The notes below the pieces were generated by a model. The model did no database searches and had not been told where the DNA came from. It saw nothing but the letters and a program-made list of their open reading frames with translations. A program made the position numbers and the translations under genes. 43,468 nucleotides of DNA from a virus, in IMG/VR virus record IMGVR_UViG_3300047558_000266, positions 1 through 43,468 of that record, one strand, 5' to 3'. Positions 7,836 through 14,980 of the stretch are shown here, in pieces; positions within the stretch are counted from its first letter, which is position 1; each line of letters starts with the position of its first letter.

Positions 7836-9149
7836 ATGAACATTGAAAAAGCACATTGGTCTAGCAATGGCAACCGCCTATCAATTGCGGTCCCATTTTC
7901 AAAGGTCAATAAAGAGAATAGAACGGTCTCAGGCTTTGCTACATTAAACAATGTAGACCAGACTGGAGATGTTGTCACGGCTGAAGCAAGCCTAAAAGCA
8001 TTTGATAATTTCCGTGGAAACATTCGTGAAATGCACCAATCAATTGCAGTTGGCAAGATGCTTTCATTTAAAGCCGAAACATTTTTTGATCCAATCTCAA
8101 AGTCATTTTATGATGGAGTTTGGGTAAGTGCATACATTTCAAAGGGTGCACAAGATACTTGGGAAAAAGTTCTTGATGGAACACTTTCAGGTTTTTCAAT
8201 TGGCGGAAGAATTAATGATGTTGAAAATGAAGTTAACAAGTCAAATGGTGAAACAGTAAGGTTTATCAAAGACTATGATTTAATTGAACTATCACTTGTT
8301 GATTCACCAGCAAATGAACTTTGCAATGTTCTTTCAATTGAAAAGGTAAACGGATCACTTGTTTACAAAGGATTAGCTGCAGAGACTTTAGCAGCAAATG
8401 TTTTTTTCTGCCAAGCAGATAACATTGTAGTTTCTGAAATGTCAGCAACTCGCAACTGTTCTGTTTGTGGAACAAACATGGAAATCATTGGTTGGGTGGA
8501 AAACAATGATATTAATAAGGCGGATACAGTTAGATATGTTTACGAAAAATATATCAATAAATTTTCTAGTTCTGCACAAGAACCAGAAAGCAACACCGAA
8601 GTAAAGGGAGGTACAATAGTGTCAGAAGCAACAGTAGAAGACACAACCGTCGAAGCTCCTGCAGCAGAAGCAGCAGTTACTGAAGAAGTAGCAGCACCAG
8701 CAGAAGAAGCAGCAGCAGACGTTGTAGAAGCAGCACCAGCTGCAGAAGCAGATGCCGCCAATACCGAAGATGCACCAGCAGCAGAAGCAGTAGCTGAGGA
8801 ATCAGAAATTGCAAAGGCTATGGGAGATCTCAAGGGCTTCTTGTCAGATACACTTAGTAAGGCAGCAGAGACAAACGCAGCACAGGTTGCAGAAGTTAAG
8901 TCAACTGTAGAGTCCTTTATCAAGGGTGTTGAGACAAAAGTTTCAGAATTGGCAGAACAATACAATACACTCAGCGAAACTGTAAAGGGAATCACTGAAG
9001 GAATTGACTCAGTTCAAAAGCGAGTCAACGCAGTTGAAACAGATACTGCAGTAAAGAAGTCTGCTGACCTTGGCGGGTCAACAGAGTTTGTAAAGAAATC
9101 AAAATGGTCAGGAGCTTTCCTCGGTTCCGTTAACGATATTTTAAACTAA
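7836..9149 (+). CDS. Prohead protease (XkdF/S78-type) fused to scaffold domain
   Basis: 437 residues. Residues about 8-175 are a phage prohead protease of the XkdF-like S78 group: 'VSGFATLNNVDQTGDVV', candidate catalytic His67 in REMHQS, candidate Ser121 in GTLSGFSIGGRI, and the LIELSLVDSPANELC strand. A single CxxC (CSVCGTN) near residue 210 may be part of a small insert. Residues about 262-335 are an Ala/Glu repeat region. Residues 335-437 are predicted coiled coil with a basic end, as expected for a scaffold removed during maturation. An internal Shine-Dalgarno/GTG at 8604-8621 could make the scaffold separately. Family assignment is firm; which residues are catalytic is inferred. Confidence 0.88.
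   Translation: MNIEKAHWSSNGNRLSIAVPFSKVNKENRTVSGFATLNNVDQTGDVVTAEASLKAFDNFRGNIREMHQSIAVGKMLSFKAETFFDPISKSFYDGVWVSAYISKGAQDTWEKVLDGTLSGFSIGGRINDVENEVNKSNGETVRFIKDYDLIELSLVDSPANELCNVLSIEKVNGSLVYKGLAAETLAANVFFCQADNIVVSEMSATRNCSVCGTNMEIIGWVENNDINKADTVRYVYEKYINKFSSSAQEPESNTEVKGGTIVSEATVEDTTVEAPAAEAAVTEEVAAPAEEAAADVVEAAPAAEADAANTEDAPAAEAVAEESEIAKAMGDLKGFLSDTLSKAAETNAAQVAEVKSTVESFIKGVETKVSELAEQYNTLSETVKGITEGIDSVQKRVNAVETDTAVKKSADLGGSTEFVKKSKWSGAFLGSVNDILN
8604..8621 (+). promoter_or_regulatory. Internal ribosome binding site and GTG start inside the protease gene
   Basis: AAGGGAGGT (8604-8612), six spacer bases, then GTG (8619-8621) in the same frame as the protease gene at residue 262. This is a stronger Shine-Dalgarno than the gene's own start has. 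It lies exactly at the boundary between the protease and the Ala/Glu-rich scaffold. Confidence 0.6.
8619..9149 (+). CDS. Nested scaffolding protein (alternative product of the protease gene)
   Basis: 176 residues, in frame with the C-terminal part of the protease gene and sharing its stop. It would begin VSEATVEDTTVEAPAAE (Met in place of Val) and consist of an acidic Ala/Glu-rich segment followed by about 100 residues of helix with heptad-like spacing (TNAAQVAEVKSTVESFIKG, VSELAEQYNTLSETVKG) and a basic, Ser/Gly-ending C-terminus that could contact the capsid protein. The layout mirrors lambda C/Nu3, where the scaffold is translated from an internal in-frame start. Evidence here is the near-perfect Shine-Dalgarno and domain boundary; production is not proven. 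Confidence 0.55.
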   Translation: MSEATVEDTTVEAPAAEAAVTEEVAAPAEEAAADVVEAAPAAEADAANTEDAPAAEAVAEESEIAKAMGDLKGFLSDTLSKAAETNAAQVAEVKSTVESFIKGVETKVSELAEQYNTLSETVKGITEGIDSVQKRVNAVETDTAVKKSADLGGSTEFVKKSKWSGAFLGSVNDILN

Positions 9150-9169
9150 AAAAGGCAGGTGAAAAAAAT

Positions 9170-10219
9170 ATGAGTAACGAATTATTAGAAAAGGCAGTAG
9201 CAGCTAATACAACAGCAACTACTAGCATGAACGGCCAGAGCCTTTCAGGTTCAGGTATCCACGTCGGAGCTACCCAAACAGGTGGTCTCCTAAATCCAGA
9301 GCAGTCAGCACGATTCCTCGACTACGTATTTGATGCTACCGTAATTGGTAAGGTCGCACGTACAGTAAGAATGAAGGCAGACACAACTGAGATTGATCGC
9401 ATCGGAGTTGGCGAGAAGCTAATGAAGGTTGCGTCAGAAGCAGAAGACACAGGTTCAAACGCTGGTGTCACATTCTCAAAGATCAACTTGACAACTAAGA
9501 AGCTTCGTCTTGACTGGGAACTCTCAACAGAGTCTCTAGAAGACAACATCGAAGGTCCAGATCTAGAAGATCACATTGCACGTCTTATGGCAACACAAGC
9601 TGGAAATGACATCGAAGATGTAGTCCTTAATGGAGATACATCACTTTCATCAGATAACCTTTACAAGGCATTTGATGGTGTTGTTAAGAAGGCTAAGGCT
9701 AACGGACACGTAGTTGATGCAGGTGGAGCAGCAGTTTCACGTGCAGTATTCAACTCAGCACTTAAGGCACTTCCACGTAAGTACAAGCAACGTCGTACAG
9801 ACCTTCGCTTCCTTTCAGGATCTAACCTTATCCAGGACTTCCTATATAGCCAGTCTATCTCAACCAACTTTGCAAACCCACAAGATATCGCATCAAGCGT
9901 TATCCGTGGTGAAGTTGCACCACTTGGTGGACCAGCAGGTTATGTAGCACCATACGCATTTGGTATTCCAATTGTTGAAGTTCCACTACTTAATGAAATC
10001 CAAGCTGGAGATTATTCAGGACACACAGGTTCACACGGAGACATCCACCTTTCATTCCCAAATAACGTTGTTATTGGAATCAAGCGTGATGTAACTGTTT
10101 ACCGTTTCTTCTGGCCACGCAAGGACTCAGTTGAGTACACACTCTACACTCGTGTTGGCGTTCAAATTGAACAAGCTGATGCTTGGGTAGTTGTAAAGAA
10201 CGTTAAGGTAGCTTCCTAA
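9170..10219 (+). CDS. Major capsid protein (HK97 fold)
   Basis: 349 residues. It forms the icosahedral shell. The N-terminal 25 or so residues (Ala/Thr/Ser-rich) resemble a flexible arm. Then comes 'GGLLNPEQSARFLDYVFDATVIGKVART', typical of HK97-like capsid proteins of actinobacterial and Gram-positive phages, and the P-domain helix and loops follow ('LVLNGDTSLSSDNLYKAFDG'-type strand turn, 'DLRFLSGSNLIQDF'). The C-terminal half has 'PLGGPAGYVAPYAFGIPIVEVPLL' and 'IGIKRDVTVYRFFWPRKDSVEYTLYTRVG'. Codon use is richer in C-ending codons than in neighbouring genes, consistent with very high expression. A moderate ribosome binding site (GGCAGGTG) precedes the ATG, and a strong terminator follows. 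Confidence 0.92.
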   Translation: MSNELLEKAVAANTTATTSMNGQSLSGSGIHVGATQTGGLLNPEQSARFLDYVFDATVIGKVARTVRMKADTTEIDRIGVGEKLMKVASEAEDTGSNAGVTFSKINLTTKKLRLDWELSTESLEDNIEGPDLEDHIARLMATQAGNDIEDVVLNGDTSLSSDNLYKAFDGVVKKAKANGHVVDAGGAAVSRAVFNSALKALPRKYKQRRTDLRFLSGSNLIQDFLYSQSISTNFANPQDIASSVIRGEVAPLGGPAGYVAPYAFGIPIVEVPLLNEIQAGDYSGHTGSHGDIHLSFPNNVVIGIKRDVTVYRFFWPRKDSVEYTLYTRVGVQIEQADAWVVVKNVKVAS

Positions 10220-10237
10220 TTTAGGAAATATACTATT

Positions 10238-10277
10238 GTAAAGACCCTCAAATTAATTTTTGAGGGTCTTTACCTTT
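10238..10277 (+). terminator. Intrinsic terminator after the capsid gene
   Basis: A perfect 13-pair stem, GTAAAGACCCTCA (10238-10250) with its complement (10261-10273), around a ten-base AT loop, followed by CTTTT. The hairpin is symmetric enough to act in both directions. The next gene has its own promoter immediately downstream, so capsid and downstream expression can be set independently. Confidence 0.8.
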
Positions 10278-10297
10278 TAAGCTCATAATGCTATAAT
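10269..10297 (+). promoter_or_regulatory. Extended -10 promoter before the SAP-like gene
   Basis: TTTACC (10269-10274), 17-base spacer, TATAAT (10292-10297) with TG at 10289-10290 (TGCTATAAT). The -35 overlaps the falling arm of the upstream terminator. The start is expected near 10304, and a good ribosome binding site AAAGGAG (10308-10314) precedes the ATG at 10320. Confidence 0.7.
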
Positions 10298-10319
10298 TGA
10301 ACAGAACAAAGGAGATCAT

Positions 10320-10727
10320 ATGTCATTTTCAACAATGAAAATTGCAGAACTCAAACAAATCGCAGAAGACTTCGCAGTTGACCTGCCTAATTCAAAGAGC
10401 AAAGCAGAAATTATCGCAGCCTTCGCAGAAGAAGGCGTAACTTGGGAAATCTACCAAAAGACATTAAAGAATCTAGAAGAGGATTCAATTGAGTCAGATG
10501 ATGCAATCGAAGTATTGCCAAAGTTTGATCCAAAGGCGGCAACACCAGAAGATACAACTCTTGTCCGAATGACTAGAGCAAACTTCAGATATGATATTCT
10601 TGGGTTTACCTTTACAAAGGAACACCCATTTGTAGCAATGCCAACAGAAAAGGCAGAAGAGCTTTTCAGAATTGAAGAGGGATTCCGCATGGCTACAGCT
10701 ACTGAAGTAAAAGATTTTTACAACTAA
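10320..10727 (+). CDS. Small head-region protein with SAP/Rho-N-like N-terminus
   Basis: 135 residues, AAAGGAG five bases before the ATG. Residues about 5-40 (MKIAELKQIAEDFAVDLP, KSKAEIIAAFAEEG) read as the two-helix SAP/HeH/Rho N-terminal fold, a small nucleic-acid or protein-binding module often found in phage genes next to the capsid gene. The middle is acidic. The C-terminal 60 residues (VRMTRANFRYDILGFTFTKEHPFVAMP) look like a small beta domain with a helical end, reminiscent of proteins annotated as head-tail or capsid accessory. A structural head accessory role is inferred from position. No enzymatic residues. Confidence 0.6.
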   Translation: MSFSTMKIAELKQIAEDFAVDLPNSKSKAEIIAAFAEEGVTWEIYQKTLKNLEEDSIESDDAIEVLPKFDPKAATPEDTTLVRMTRANFRYDILGFTFTKEHPFVAMPTEKAEELFRIEEGFRMATATEVKDFYN

Positions 10728-10740
10728 AAAGGAAGATTAA

Positions 10741-11733
10741 ATGGCTGAGTTATACATAAATAGCAACGGAGTTTTGCGTCAAAAAATTTATTGGGCTGGA
10801 AAGCCAGTAGATACAGACAATAATGTTTCTGTTGCTGTTTATGATATAACTGAAGATCCAGCAATTATACCAGCACTTTCTCCAACAACATTGTTGGGGA
10901 CATACACAGCAACTAATCTAGAAACAGACAATGGAAACTATGAATTAGTTCTTCCATTTAATACTACGTCTAGAAATAGAAAGTTAAAGCTAATTTGGTC
11001 TTATACTGTAAATGGAGAGGCTGGACAGCAAACAACATTTGTTGATGTTGTTACTCCATACGTAAATATTTCAGAAGCAATTGATGCTTTGAATTTTGGC
11101 GTTGATCCATCAGATCCAGACTATAAGTCTTACGAAGAATTGATGCTTGCAGAAAAGTATGCAAGAAAGCTTATTGAAAATTATACAAATGATTTATTCT
11201 ATCTTTATGATGATGTTCAAATTGTTTATGGTGCGGGAGATGATTCTTTATCTACCCTGTATAAGGTAAATCAAATTCATGAGCTCTATGCTAATGATAT
11301 TTTGCTACTAGACAATCCAAACAACATTAATAATACTGGGTATTCAATTGTCCCAGGATCAACTGGATACGGAATTAAAATTGATAGAGGCTCTTCTATT
11401 GCAAGAGACAACACGGTATATCTTGCAAACGGAATGGTCTCTCCTACTGTTTATGATATGGGATTTCAGGGCTTTTTTCAAAAAGGTGTAGCCTACAGAA
11501 TCCAAGGTAAATTTGGATGGGACTATGTTCCAGATGAAGTGGGAATTGCAACAGTTGAATTGATGAAAGATTTCTTTAATAAAGACACTCAATGGAAGCA
11601 TAAGTATGTAAAGAATATCCAGACATTTGACTGGAACTTTGAATTTGACCCACAGGTCTATAGTGGAACAGGAAACTTCTTCGTAGATAGCATTTTGGCA
11701 AATTATGTTATCAAGCAAATGCTGGTGATCTAA
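10741..11733 (+). CDS. Head-tail connector (adaptor) with Ig-like N-terminal domain
   Basis: 330 residues, with GGAAG before the ATG. Residues about 1-105 form a beta domain resembling an Ig or carbohydrate-binding fold (LRQKIYWAGKPVDTDNN, NYELVLPF, KLIWSYTVNG). From about 110 the sequence becomes helical ('YEELMLAEKYARKLIENYTN') and then contains the hallmark of gp6/YqbG-type connectors: WDYVPDEVGIATVELMKDFF near 265-285, with a long basic and aromatic C-terminal segment. Such proteins bind under the portal and extend the DNA channel. The extra N-terminal Ig-like domain is unusual for this family, which is often about 100-200 residues. The stop overlaps the next start (TAATG). Confidence 0.68.
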   Translation: MAELYINSNGVLRQKIYWAGKPVDTDNNVSVAVYDITEDPAIIPALSPTTLLGTYTATNLETDNGNYELVLPFNTTSRNRKLKLIWSYTVNGEAGQQTTFVDVVTPYVNISEAIDALNFGVDPSDPDYKSYEELMLAEKYARKLIENYTNDLFYLYDDVQIVYGAGDDSLSTLYKVNQIHELYANDILLLDNPNNINNTGYSIVPGSTGYGIKIDRGSSIARDNTVYLANGMVSPTVYDMGFQGFFQKGVAYRIQGKFGWDYVPDEVGIATVELMKDFFNKDTQWKHKYVKNIQTFDWNFEFDPQVYSGTGNFFVDSILANYVIKQMLVI

Positions 11734-12161
11734 TGTTAACAGATTTGGTAGGAACAATCCTGTCAATGAAAGTTGACATATATGTACAGCAAGACACTCA
11801 AGATCCAGATACTGGTGCACTTAAAAAGCTTTGGGTTTTAGATAGAACTATTCCATGCTTTGCAAAAGGAAATATCTCAAACTCTTCTTCTGGGCGGGGA
11901 ACAGATAGACAGCAATATGGAACACGTTATAAAGACGTAGAATCAATTCAGGTTAGAACCGCAGAGTTTATTTCTCATAGAGAAAAGCTAGTAAACATTA
12001 GAAGTGAAAAAGATCAGACACTTTGGTTTGAATTAAATTACCCAACAAACACACCAACAGTATTTGAGGTTTTTGGAAATACTCCAATTATGGACCCATT
12101 TGGATCTGTTCTTGGATATAACTTAATGTGTCAGAGATCGGAAAACCAGACAATTGATTAA
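11733..12161 (+). CDS. Head-closure/head-tail stopper candidate
   Basis: 142 residues, start in TAATG. Mainly beta with the pattern of head-tail joining proteins of the SPP1 gp16/HK97 gp7 type: an N-terminal strand describing a 'VDIYVQQDTQDPDTGALKKLW' unit, a middle loop rich in Ser/Gly/Arg (SNSSSGRGTDRQQYGTRY) that could line the channel, and a C-terminal strand pair. These proteins close the connector after packaging. Position, second after the connector, is the main support. Sequence similarity alone would not settle it. Confidence 0.55.
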   Translation: MLTDLVGTILSMKVDIYVQQDTQDPDTGALKKLWVLDRTIPCFAKGNISNSSSGRGTDRQQYGTRYKDVESIQVRTAEFISHREKLVNIRSEKDQTLWFELNYPTNTPTVFEVFGNTPIMDPFGSVLGYNLMCQRSENQTID

Positions 12162-12945
12162 TAATACTATTGCATTAGATACAGCTTCCAAGGGCTTAGA
12201 ACGCCTCATGGTTGGCTCTAAGCAAAAGGGCGTTATAGATGATGGTGGAACAGTTCAAAAAATTTCTGCTGGCCTCTATTATCAGGCACAAGTAATGGGA
12301 GCAATGACAACAGAAGATTGCATTTCTCAGGGGTATTCAAATAAAATATTTAAAAGAATTAAATTTGATTTAGAAGAGTTTGTTGACATGCAAGCCAGAT
12401 CAAAACCGCTTTCCTTACACCATGTTTATGAATGGGGTAAGGTTGGTAATTCTGAGGCAAGACTTTTTGAAATAACAAAGTCAAAACAATCTGGATTTAA
12501 TTTTACATTAAGTTATGATTTTAAAATATCAAATAGTTCAGTGCCATCAAAAGGCAAAAACCCAAAAAGGTATGTTTTTAAAAATAAAGCCTTTGTCATG
12601 GAAAATGCACAGCAGGTAACCATCAGACCAAAAAATCCTAACACTGGATTAACATTTAATATCGGTGGGCAGTTCATTACACTTTCTGCGGGAAGAGCAG
12701 TTAAAATTAATAACCCAGGCGGAAAAGAAGTAAAGCTTTCTTTTGCCAATACCTATAAGAGATTTATGAATAGTCAGGTTGAAAATTCAATTGCTATGTC
12801 TGGTGCTAAAGAATCCTTTAATTTTGTTGTATCAAATTCAATGAGGTTGCCAGGATTTATTAAGGCAAAGTCTTATTCCTATAATCCTGCTTCTGTTAAA
12901 AGTGCTGCTAAAGCGGCTGTTCAATTGAATGGGAGAAACATGTGA
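12154..12945 (+). CDS. Neck protein candidate (HK97 gp10-like position)
   Basis: 263 residues starting at TTG, which overlaps the previous stop by eight bases; the next possible Met is residue 19, so the start is provisional. The first 90 or so residues are helical. A central beta region (about 95-200) with 'FVMENAQQVTIRPKNPNTG' and a Gly-rich turn follows, then a helical Ala/Lys-rich C-terminus. Its place between stopper and terminator genes is that of the HK97 gp10-type neck proteins, though it is about twice their length. I cannot identify a diagnostic motif. An alternative is a minor head or neck fibre anchor. Confidence 0.45.
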   Translation: MINNTIALDTASKGLERLMVGSKQKGVIDDGGTVQKISAGLYYQAQVMGAMTTEDCISQGYSNKIFKRIKFDLEEFVDMQARSKPLSLHHVYEWGKVGNSEARLFEITKSKQSGFNFTLSYDFKISNSSVPSKGKNPKRYVFKNKAFVMENAQQVTIRPKNPNTGLTFNIGGQFITLSAGRAVKINNPGGKEVKLSFANTYKRFMNSQVENSIAMSGAKESFNFVVSNSMRLPGFIKAKSYSYNPASVKSAAKAAVQLNGRNM

Positions 12946-13454
12946 GTGCAAATTATAAAATAGATTCAGCAAATGAAATGAGAAAATTCTTATGGAATGA
13001 GTTAAAGGCTGAGGGAATCTTTGATGAAACAGACTACTACTCAGATAACGTAAATGAGACAATTATTCCTATTCTTCCAGTACAGCAGATCCCAGAAATG
13101 AATCAGTTTTTGAATGCCAAAAAGCATATAGTTTATGATAAAACTAATATGACTTATGAGTCTAATTGGCTGGTATGCACTGAGAAAATGCAATTTACAT
13201 TATATGCGGTGGACGTGGCGGAAATTCAAGAGATGAGAAACTTTATTATTGACTTATTTAGAAGATCAGATGAGTCAGCTAGGGACATCAATAATTTTAT
13301 TGGCACCTCAAGTCCAATCAGATTTCATACAATTTATATGTCTGATATATCACCAATTGCACCATCTGAAGAAATTCAGGGATTTTTATCTGCAGACGTT
13401 ATATTAGAGGTTAAATACTCAAGGGACGTAGATCCATCAGGTAGATTTGCCTGA
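12942..13454 (+). CDS. Tail terminator/tail completion candidate
   Basis: 170 residues from GTG overlapping the upstream TGA by four bases. The alternating pattern of an N-terminal helix ('NEMRKFLWNELKAEGIF'), strands (ETIIPILPVQQIP), a helix with 'QEMRNFIIDLFRRSDESARD' and a C-terminal strand (FLSADVILEVKY) fits the alpha/beta fold of tail terminator proteins (lambda gpU-like), which cap the tail and join it to the head. It is the last gene before the tail tube promoter and tube gene, exactly where the terminator is expected. Function is assigned from position and pattern. Confidence 0.55.
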   Translation: MSANYKIDSANEMRKFLWNELKAEGIFDETDYYSDNVNETIIPILPVQQIPEMNQFLNAKKHIVYDKTNMTYESNWLVCTEKMQFTLYAVDVAEIQEMRNFIIDLFRRSDESARDINNFIGTSSPIRFHTIYMSDISPIAPSEEIQGFLSADVILEVKYSRDVDPSGRFA

Positions 13455-13457
13455 CCC

Positions 13458-13486
13458 TTGCTTTATGAACTAATCAACTGTAAAAT
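13458..13486 (+). promoter_or_regulatory. Promoter before the major tail tube gene
   Basis: TTGCTT (13458-13463), 17-base spacer and TAAAAT (13481-13486), with TG directly before the -10. It begins just after the stop of the preceding gene and leaves a leader of about 60 bases carrying a perfect AGGAGGTG ribosome binding site at 13541-13548. A dedicated promoter and strong Shine-Dalgarno suit an abundant tail tube protein. Confidence 0.5.
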
Positions 13487-13555
13487 TGGAGTTGAGGAAA
13501 GAGCCTAGCCAGCAGCCACTAAAAAAGCAAGAGTTATTCCAGGAGGTGGAAATAA

Positions 13556-14197
13556 ATGGCATTTGAAGCAAAAAATATTATTGTCGGAGCAGCACCACTG
13601 TTCTTGTCAAAGAAGGATTCAACAGAATCTTCATACGCAACCGTCCTTCCAGAAGGTTCAAACGTAACAGCAAATACATCAATCTATGATGCAGATACTC
13701 GTGAGCTTAAGGGTACCCTTGGTACAAATTACGCAAACGTTGGTTACACAAACAACGGTCTTCAGATTACTTACAACCCAACATACGGTTCAGTAACAGT
13801 AGATCAGCTTCTTGATACAGCTAAGTTGTTCAAGGAGTCTATGGAAGTTATGTTAGCAACAGAATTCACCGAAGCAACACTTGAGAACGTTCTTAAGGTT
13901 TTCGGACAAGGAGCAAGCACATTGTCAAACGATGCACTTGGTCTAGAAGCTGGAGCACTTGGACAGGAGCCTACAGAGCGTCAGCTTATCGCTGTCGGTC
14001 TTGCACCACGTTCAGCAGCTAACAAGAAGCGTGAAAGAGTATATTATGCACGTCGTGTACTTTCTGTACAACAGTCACAATTTACATTAGCACGTAACAA
14101 TGCAACAGTATTCCCAGTAACCTTCCGTCTTCTCCCAGATGCAGCATATGCAGGAGCAGAATACGGTAAGATTATTGACCGTCTAATCGAAGCATAA
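13556..14197 (+). CDS. Major tail tube protein
   Basis: 213 residues, with AGGAGGTG seven bases before the ATG. Predicted beta-rich with a characteristic tube-protein order: an N-terminal strand region (KNIIVGAAPLFLSKKD), a long loop, the 'VGYTNNGLQITYNPTYGSVTVDQ' strand pair, a central helix ('LDTAKLFKESMEVMLATEFTEA'), then 'RRVLSVQQSQFTLARNNATVFPVTFRLLPD', the conserved final beta hairpin of siphovirus tail tube subunits. Codon use is biased to C-ending codons as in the capsid gene, and its own promoter and terminator flank it, so it is expected in many copies per virion. Tape measure and chaperone genes follow. Confidence 0.85.
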   Translation: MAFEAKNIIVGAAPLFLSKKDSTESSYATVLPEGSNVTANTSIYDADTRELKGTLGTNYANVGYTNNGLQITYNPTYGSVTVDQLLDTAKLFKESMEVMLATEFTEATLENVLKVFGQGASTLSNDALGLEAGALGQEPTERQLIAVGLAPRSAANKKRERVYYARRVLSVQQSQFTLARNNATVFPVTFRLLPDAAYAGAEYGKIIDRLIEA

Positions 14198-14225
14198 TTA
14201 ACAATTTAATAACAACTTAATATAG

Positions 14226-14256
14226 GCAGTGGCCCCCAGACTCTGGGGGTCTCTGC
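14226..14256 (+). terminator. Hairpin terminator after the tail tube gene
   Basis: CCCCCAG (14233-14239), loop ACT, CTGGGGG (14243-14249), with an outer GCAG/CTGC pairing. It is GC-rich in AT-rich surroundings, directly after the tube gene. The downstream T-run is weak (ATTTGGTTT), so some readthrough into the chaperone genes is possible. Confidence 0.75.
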
Positions 14257-14258
14257 AT

Positions 14259-14287
14259 TTGGTTTATCAATACACTTTTGATATAAT
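14259..14287 (+). promoter_or_regulatory. Extended -10 promoter for tail chaperones and tape measure
   Basis: TTGGTT (14259-14264), 17-base spacer, TATAAT (14282-14287) preceded by TGA (TGATATAAT). Transcription from about 14294 gives a leader of roughly 19 bases before the TTG start at 14313, with AGAGGA (14302-14307) as ribosome binding site. This promoter also shows that a GTG-initiated upstream reading of the next gene is wrong. Confidence 0.68.
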
Positions 14288-14312
14288 TAAAATAATTAGA
14301 AAGAGGAATAAA

Positions 14313-14645
14313 TTGGCTACTACAGTATATAGTGTAGAAGAGATTGAATTACAAAATGGAAATAAGGTAAAGCTTAAGCCTTTATCAATTAAGGAACTTA
14401 GAAAGTTCATGGTTGTCATTGCAAAGACAGCAGAAGTATCAACAGAAGATGATACTCTAAATATTTTGATTGATGCTTGTGGTGTAGCATTAGAGAAGCA
14501 ACTACCAGATTTGGTTGCAGATAGAGATGCATTTGAAGATGCACTTGATGTTCCTACAATCAACAGAATCCTAGAAGTCTGTGGCGGAATCAACATGTCA
14601 GACCCAAACCAACTGGCGGCAACAGTTCTAGCTGGTCAGAACTAG
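14313..14645 (+). CDS. Tail assembly chaperone, short form (gpG-like)
   Basis: 110 residues starting at TTG 14313, chosen because AGAGGA lies six bases upstream and the longer GTG reading (14229) would begin inside the terminator and before the promoter. The sequence (TTVYSVEEIELQNGNKVKLK, 'LRKFMVVIAKTAEV', then a helical region) resembles tail assembly chaperones, which bind the tape measure while the tail tube is built. It is directly upstream of the tape measure and carries the CCCAAAC slippery site at 14603-14609, 12 codons before its stop, that allows a second longer product. Confidence 0.8.
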   Translation: MATTVYSVEEIELQNGNKVKLKPLSIKELRKFMVVIAKTAEVSTEDDTLNILIDACGVALEKQLPDLVADRDAFEDALDVPTINRILEVCGGINMSDPNQLAATVLAGQN

Positions 14646-14977
14646 ATTTAGCCGCCTTAGAAGGACAAGCTTTTCTTTTAGGTCATTGGAGGAACTTCGA
14701 TGAACTTGAAGAAAACTTATCAATGCCAGAGCTTATACAAGTACTGAAAAGTATTAGTAAAAGAGAAGATGATAACAGAAAATTCCTAGCTTCATTGCAA
14801 GGAGTTGATCTAGGGGAGGAAGAAGTTGCCGATAATGAAACCTCATCTTTCGAAGAGATTCGAATGAGAGCATTAGGTATCAATGGATTGCCAAATGACA
14901 TCATTGGTCTTCAGGGCTCCGCAGCCGCAGCAAAAGGTTTTGGAATAAACGAAGGTTTAGGTTATTCCGAAGAATAA
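14313..14977 (+). CDS. Tail assembly chaperone, -1 frameshift fusion (gpGT-like)
   Basis: Predicted join of 14313-14609 and 14609-14977, 221 residues. At CCCAAAC (14603-14609; zero-frame C-CCA-AAC) the P- and A-site tRNAs can re-pair with CCC and AAA, moving one base back. The new frame is open from 14549 and avoids the TAG at 14643. It reads through GGNSSSWSELDLAALEGQAF and 'GHWRNFDELEENLSMPEL', then a Lys/Arg-rich helix and an acidic region. The -1 frame has a downstream Met (14723), but there is no ribosome binding site for it. This is the conserved G/GT arrangement of long-tailed phages. Confidence 0.85.
14603..14609 (+). other. Canonical -1 frameshift slippery heptamer CCCAAAC
   Basis: The heptamer fits X-XXY-YYZ in the zero frame (GAC CCA AAC). 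A short possible stem, AACTG (14611-14615) with CAGTT (14623-14627), starts one base later; it is close for a classical stimulator, so its role is uncertain. The downstream frame stays open to the tape measure gene. Confidence 0.85.
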
Positions 14978-14980
14978 AAA

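Noticed and set aside
8540-8995. Long Ala/Ser-rich open frame on the - strand
   Set aside because: It is the mirror of the Ala/Glu-rich scaffold; GCA/GAA-rich repeats open the opposite strand by composition. No ribosome binding site or promoter.
14229-14312. Upstream GTG extension of the tail chaperone gene
   Set aside because: The start would be inside the terminator hairpin and before the promoter; TTG 14313 has the ribosome binding site.
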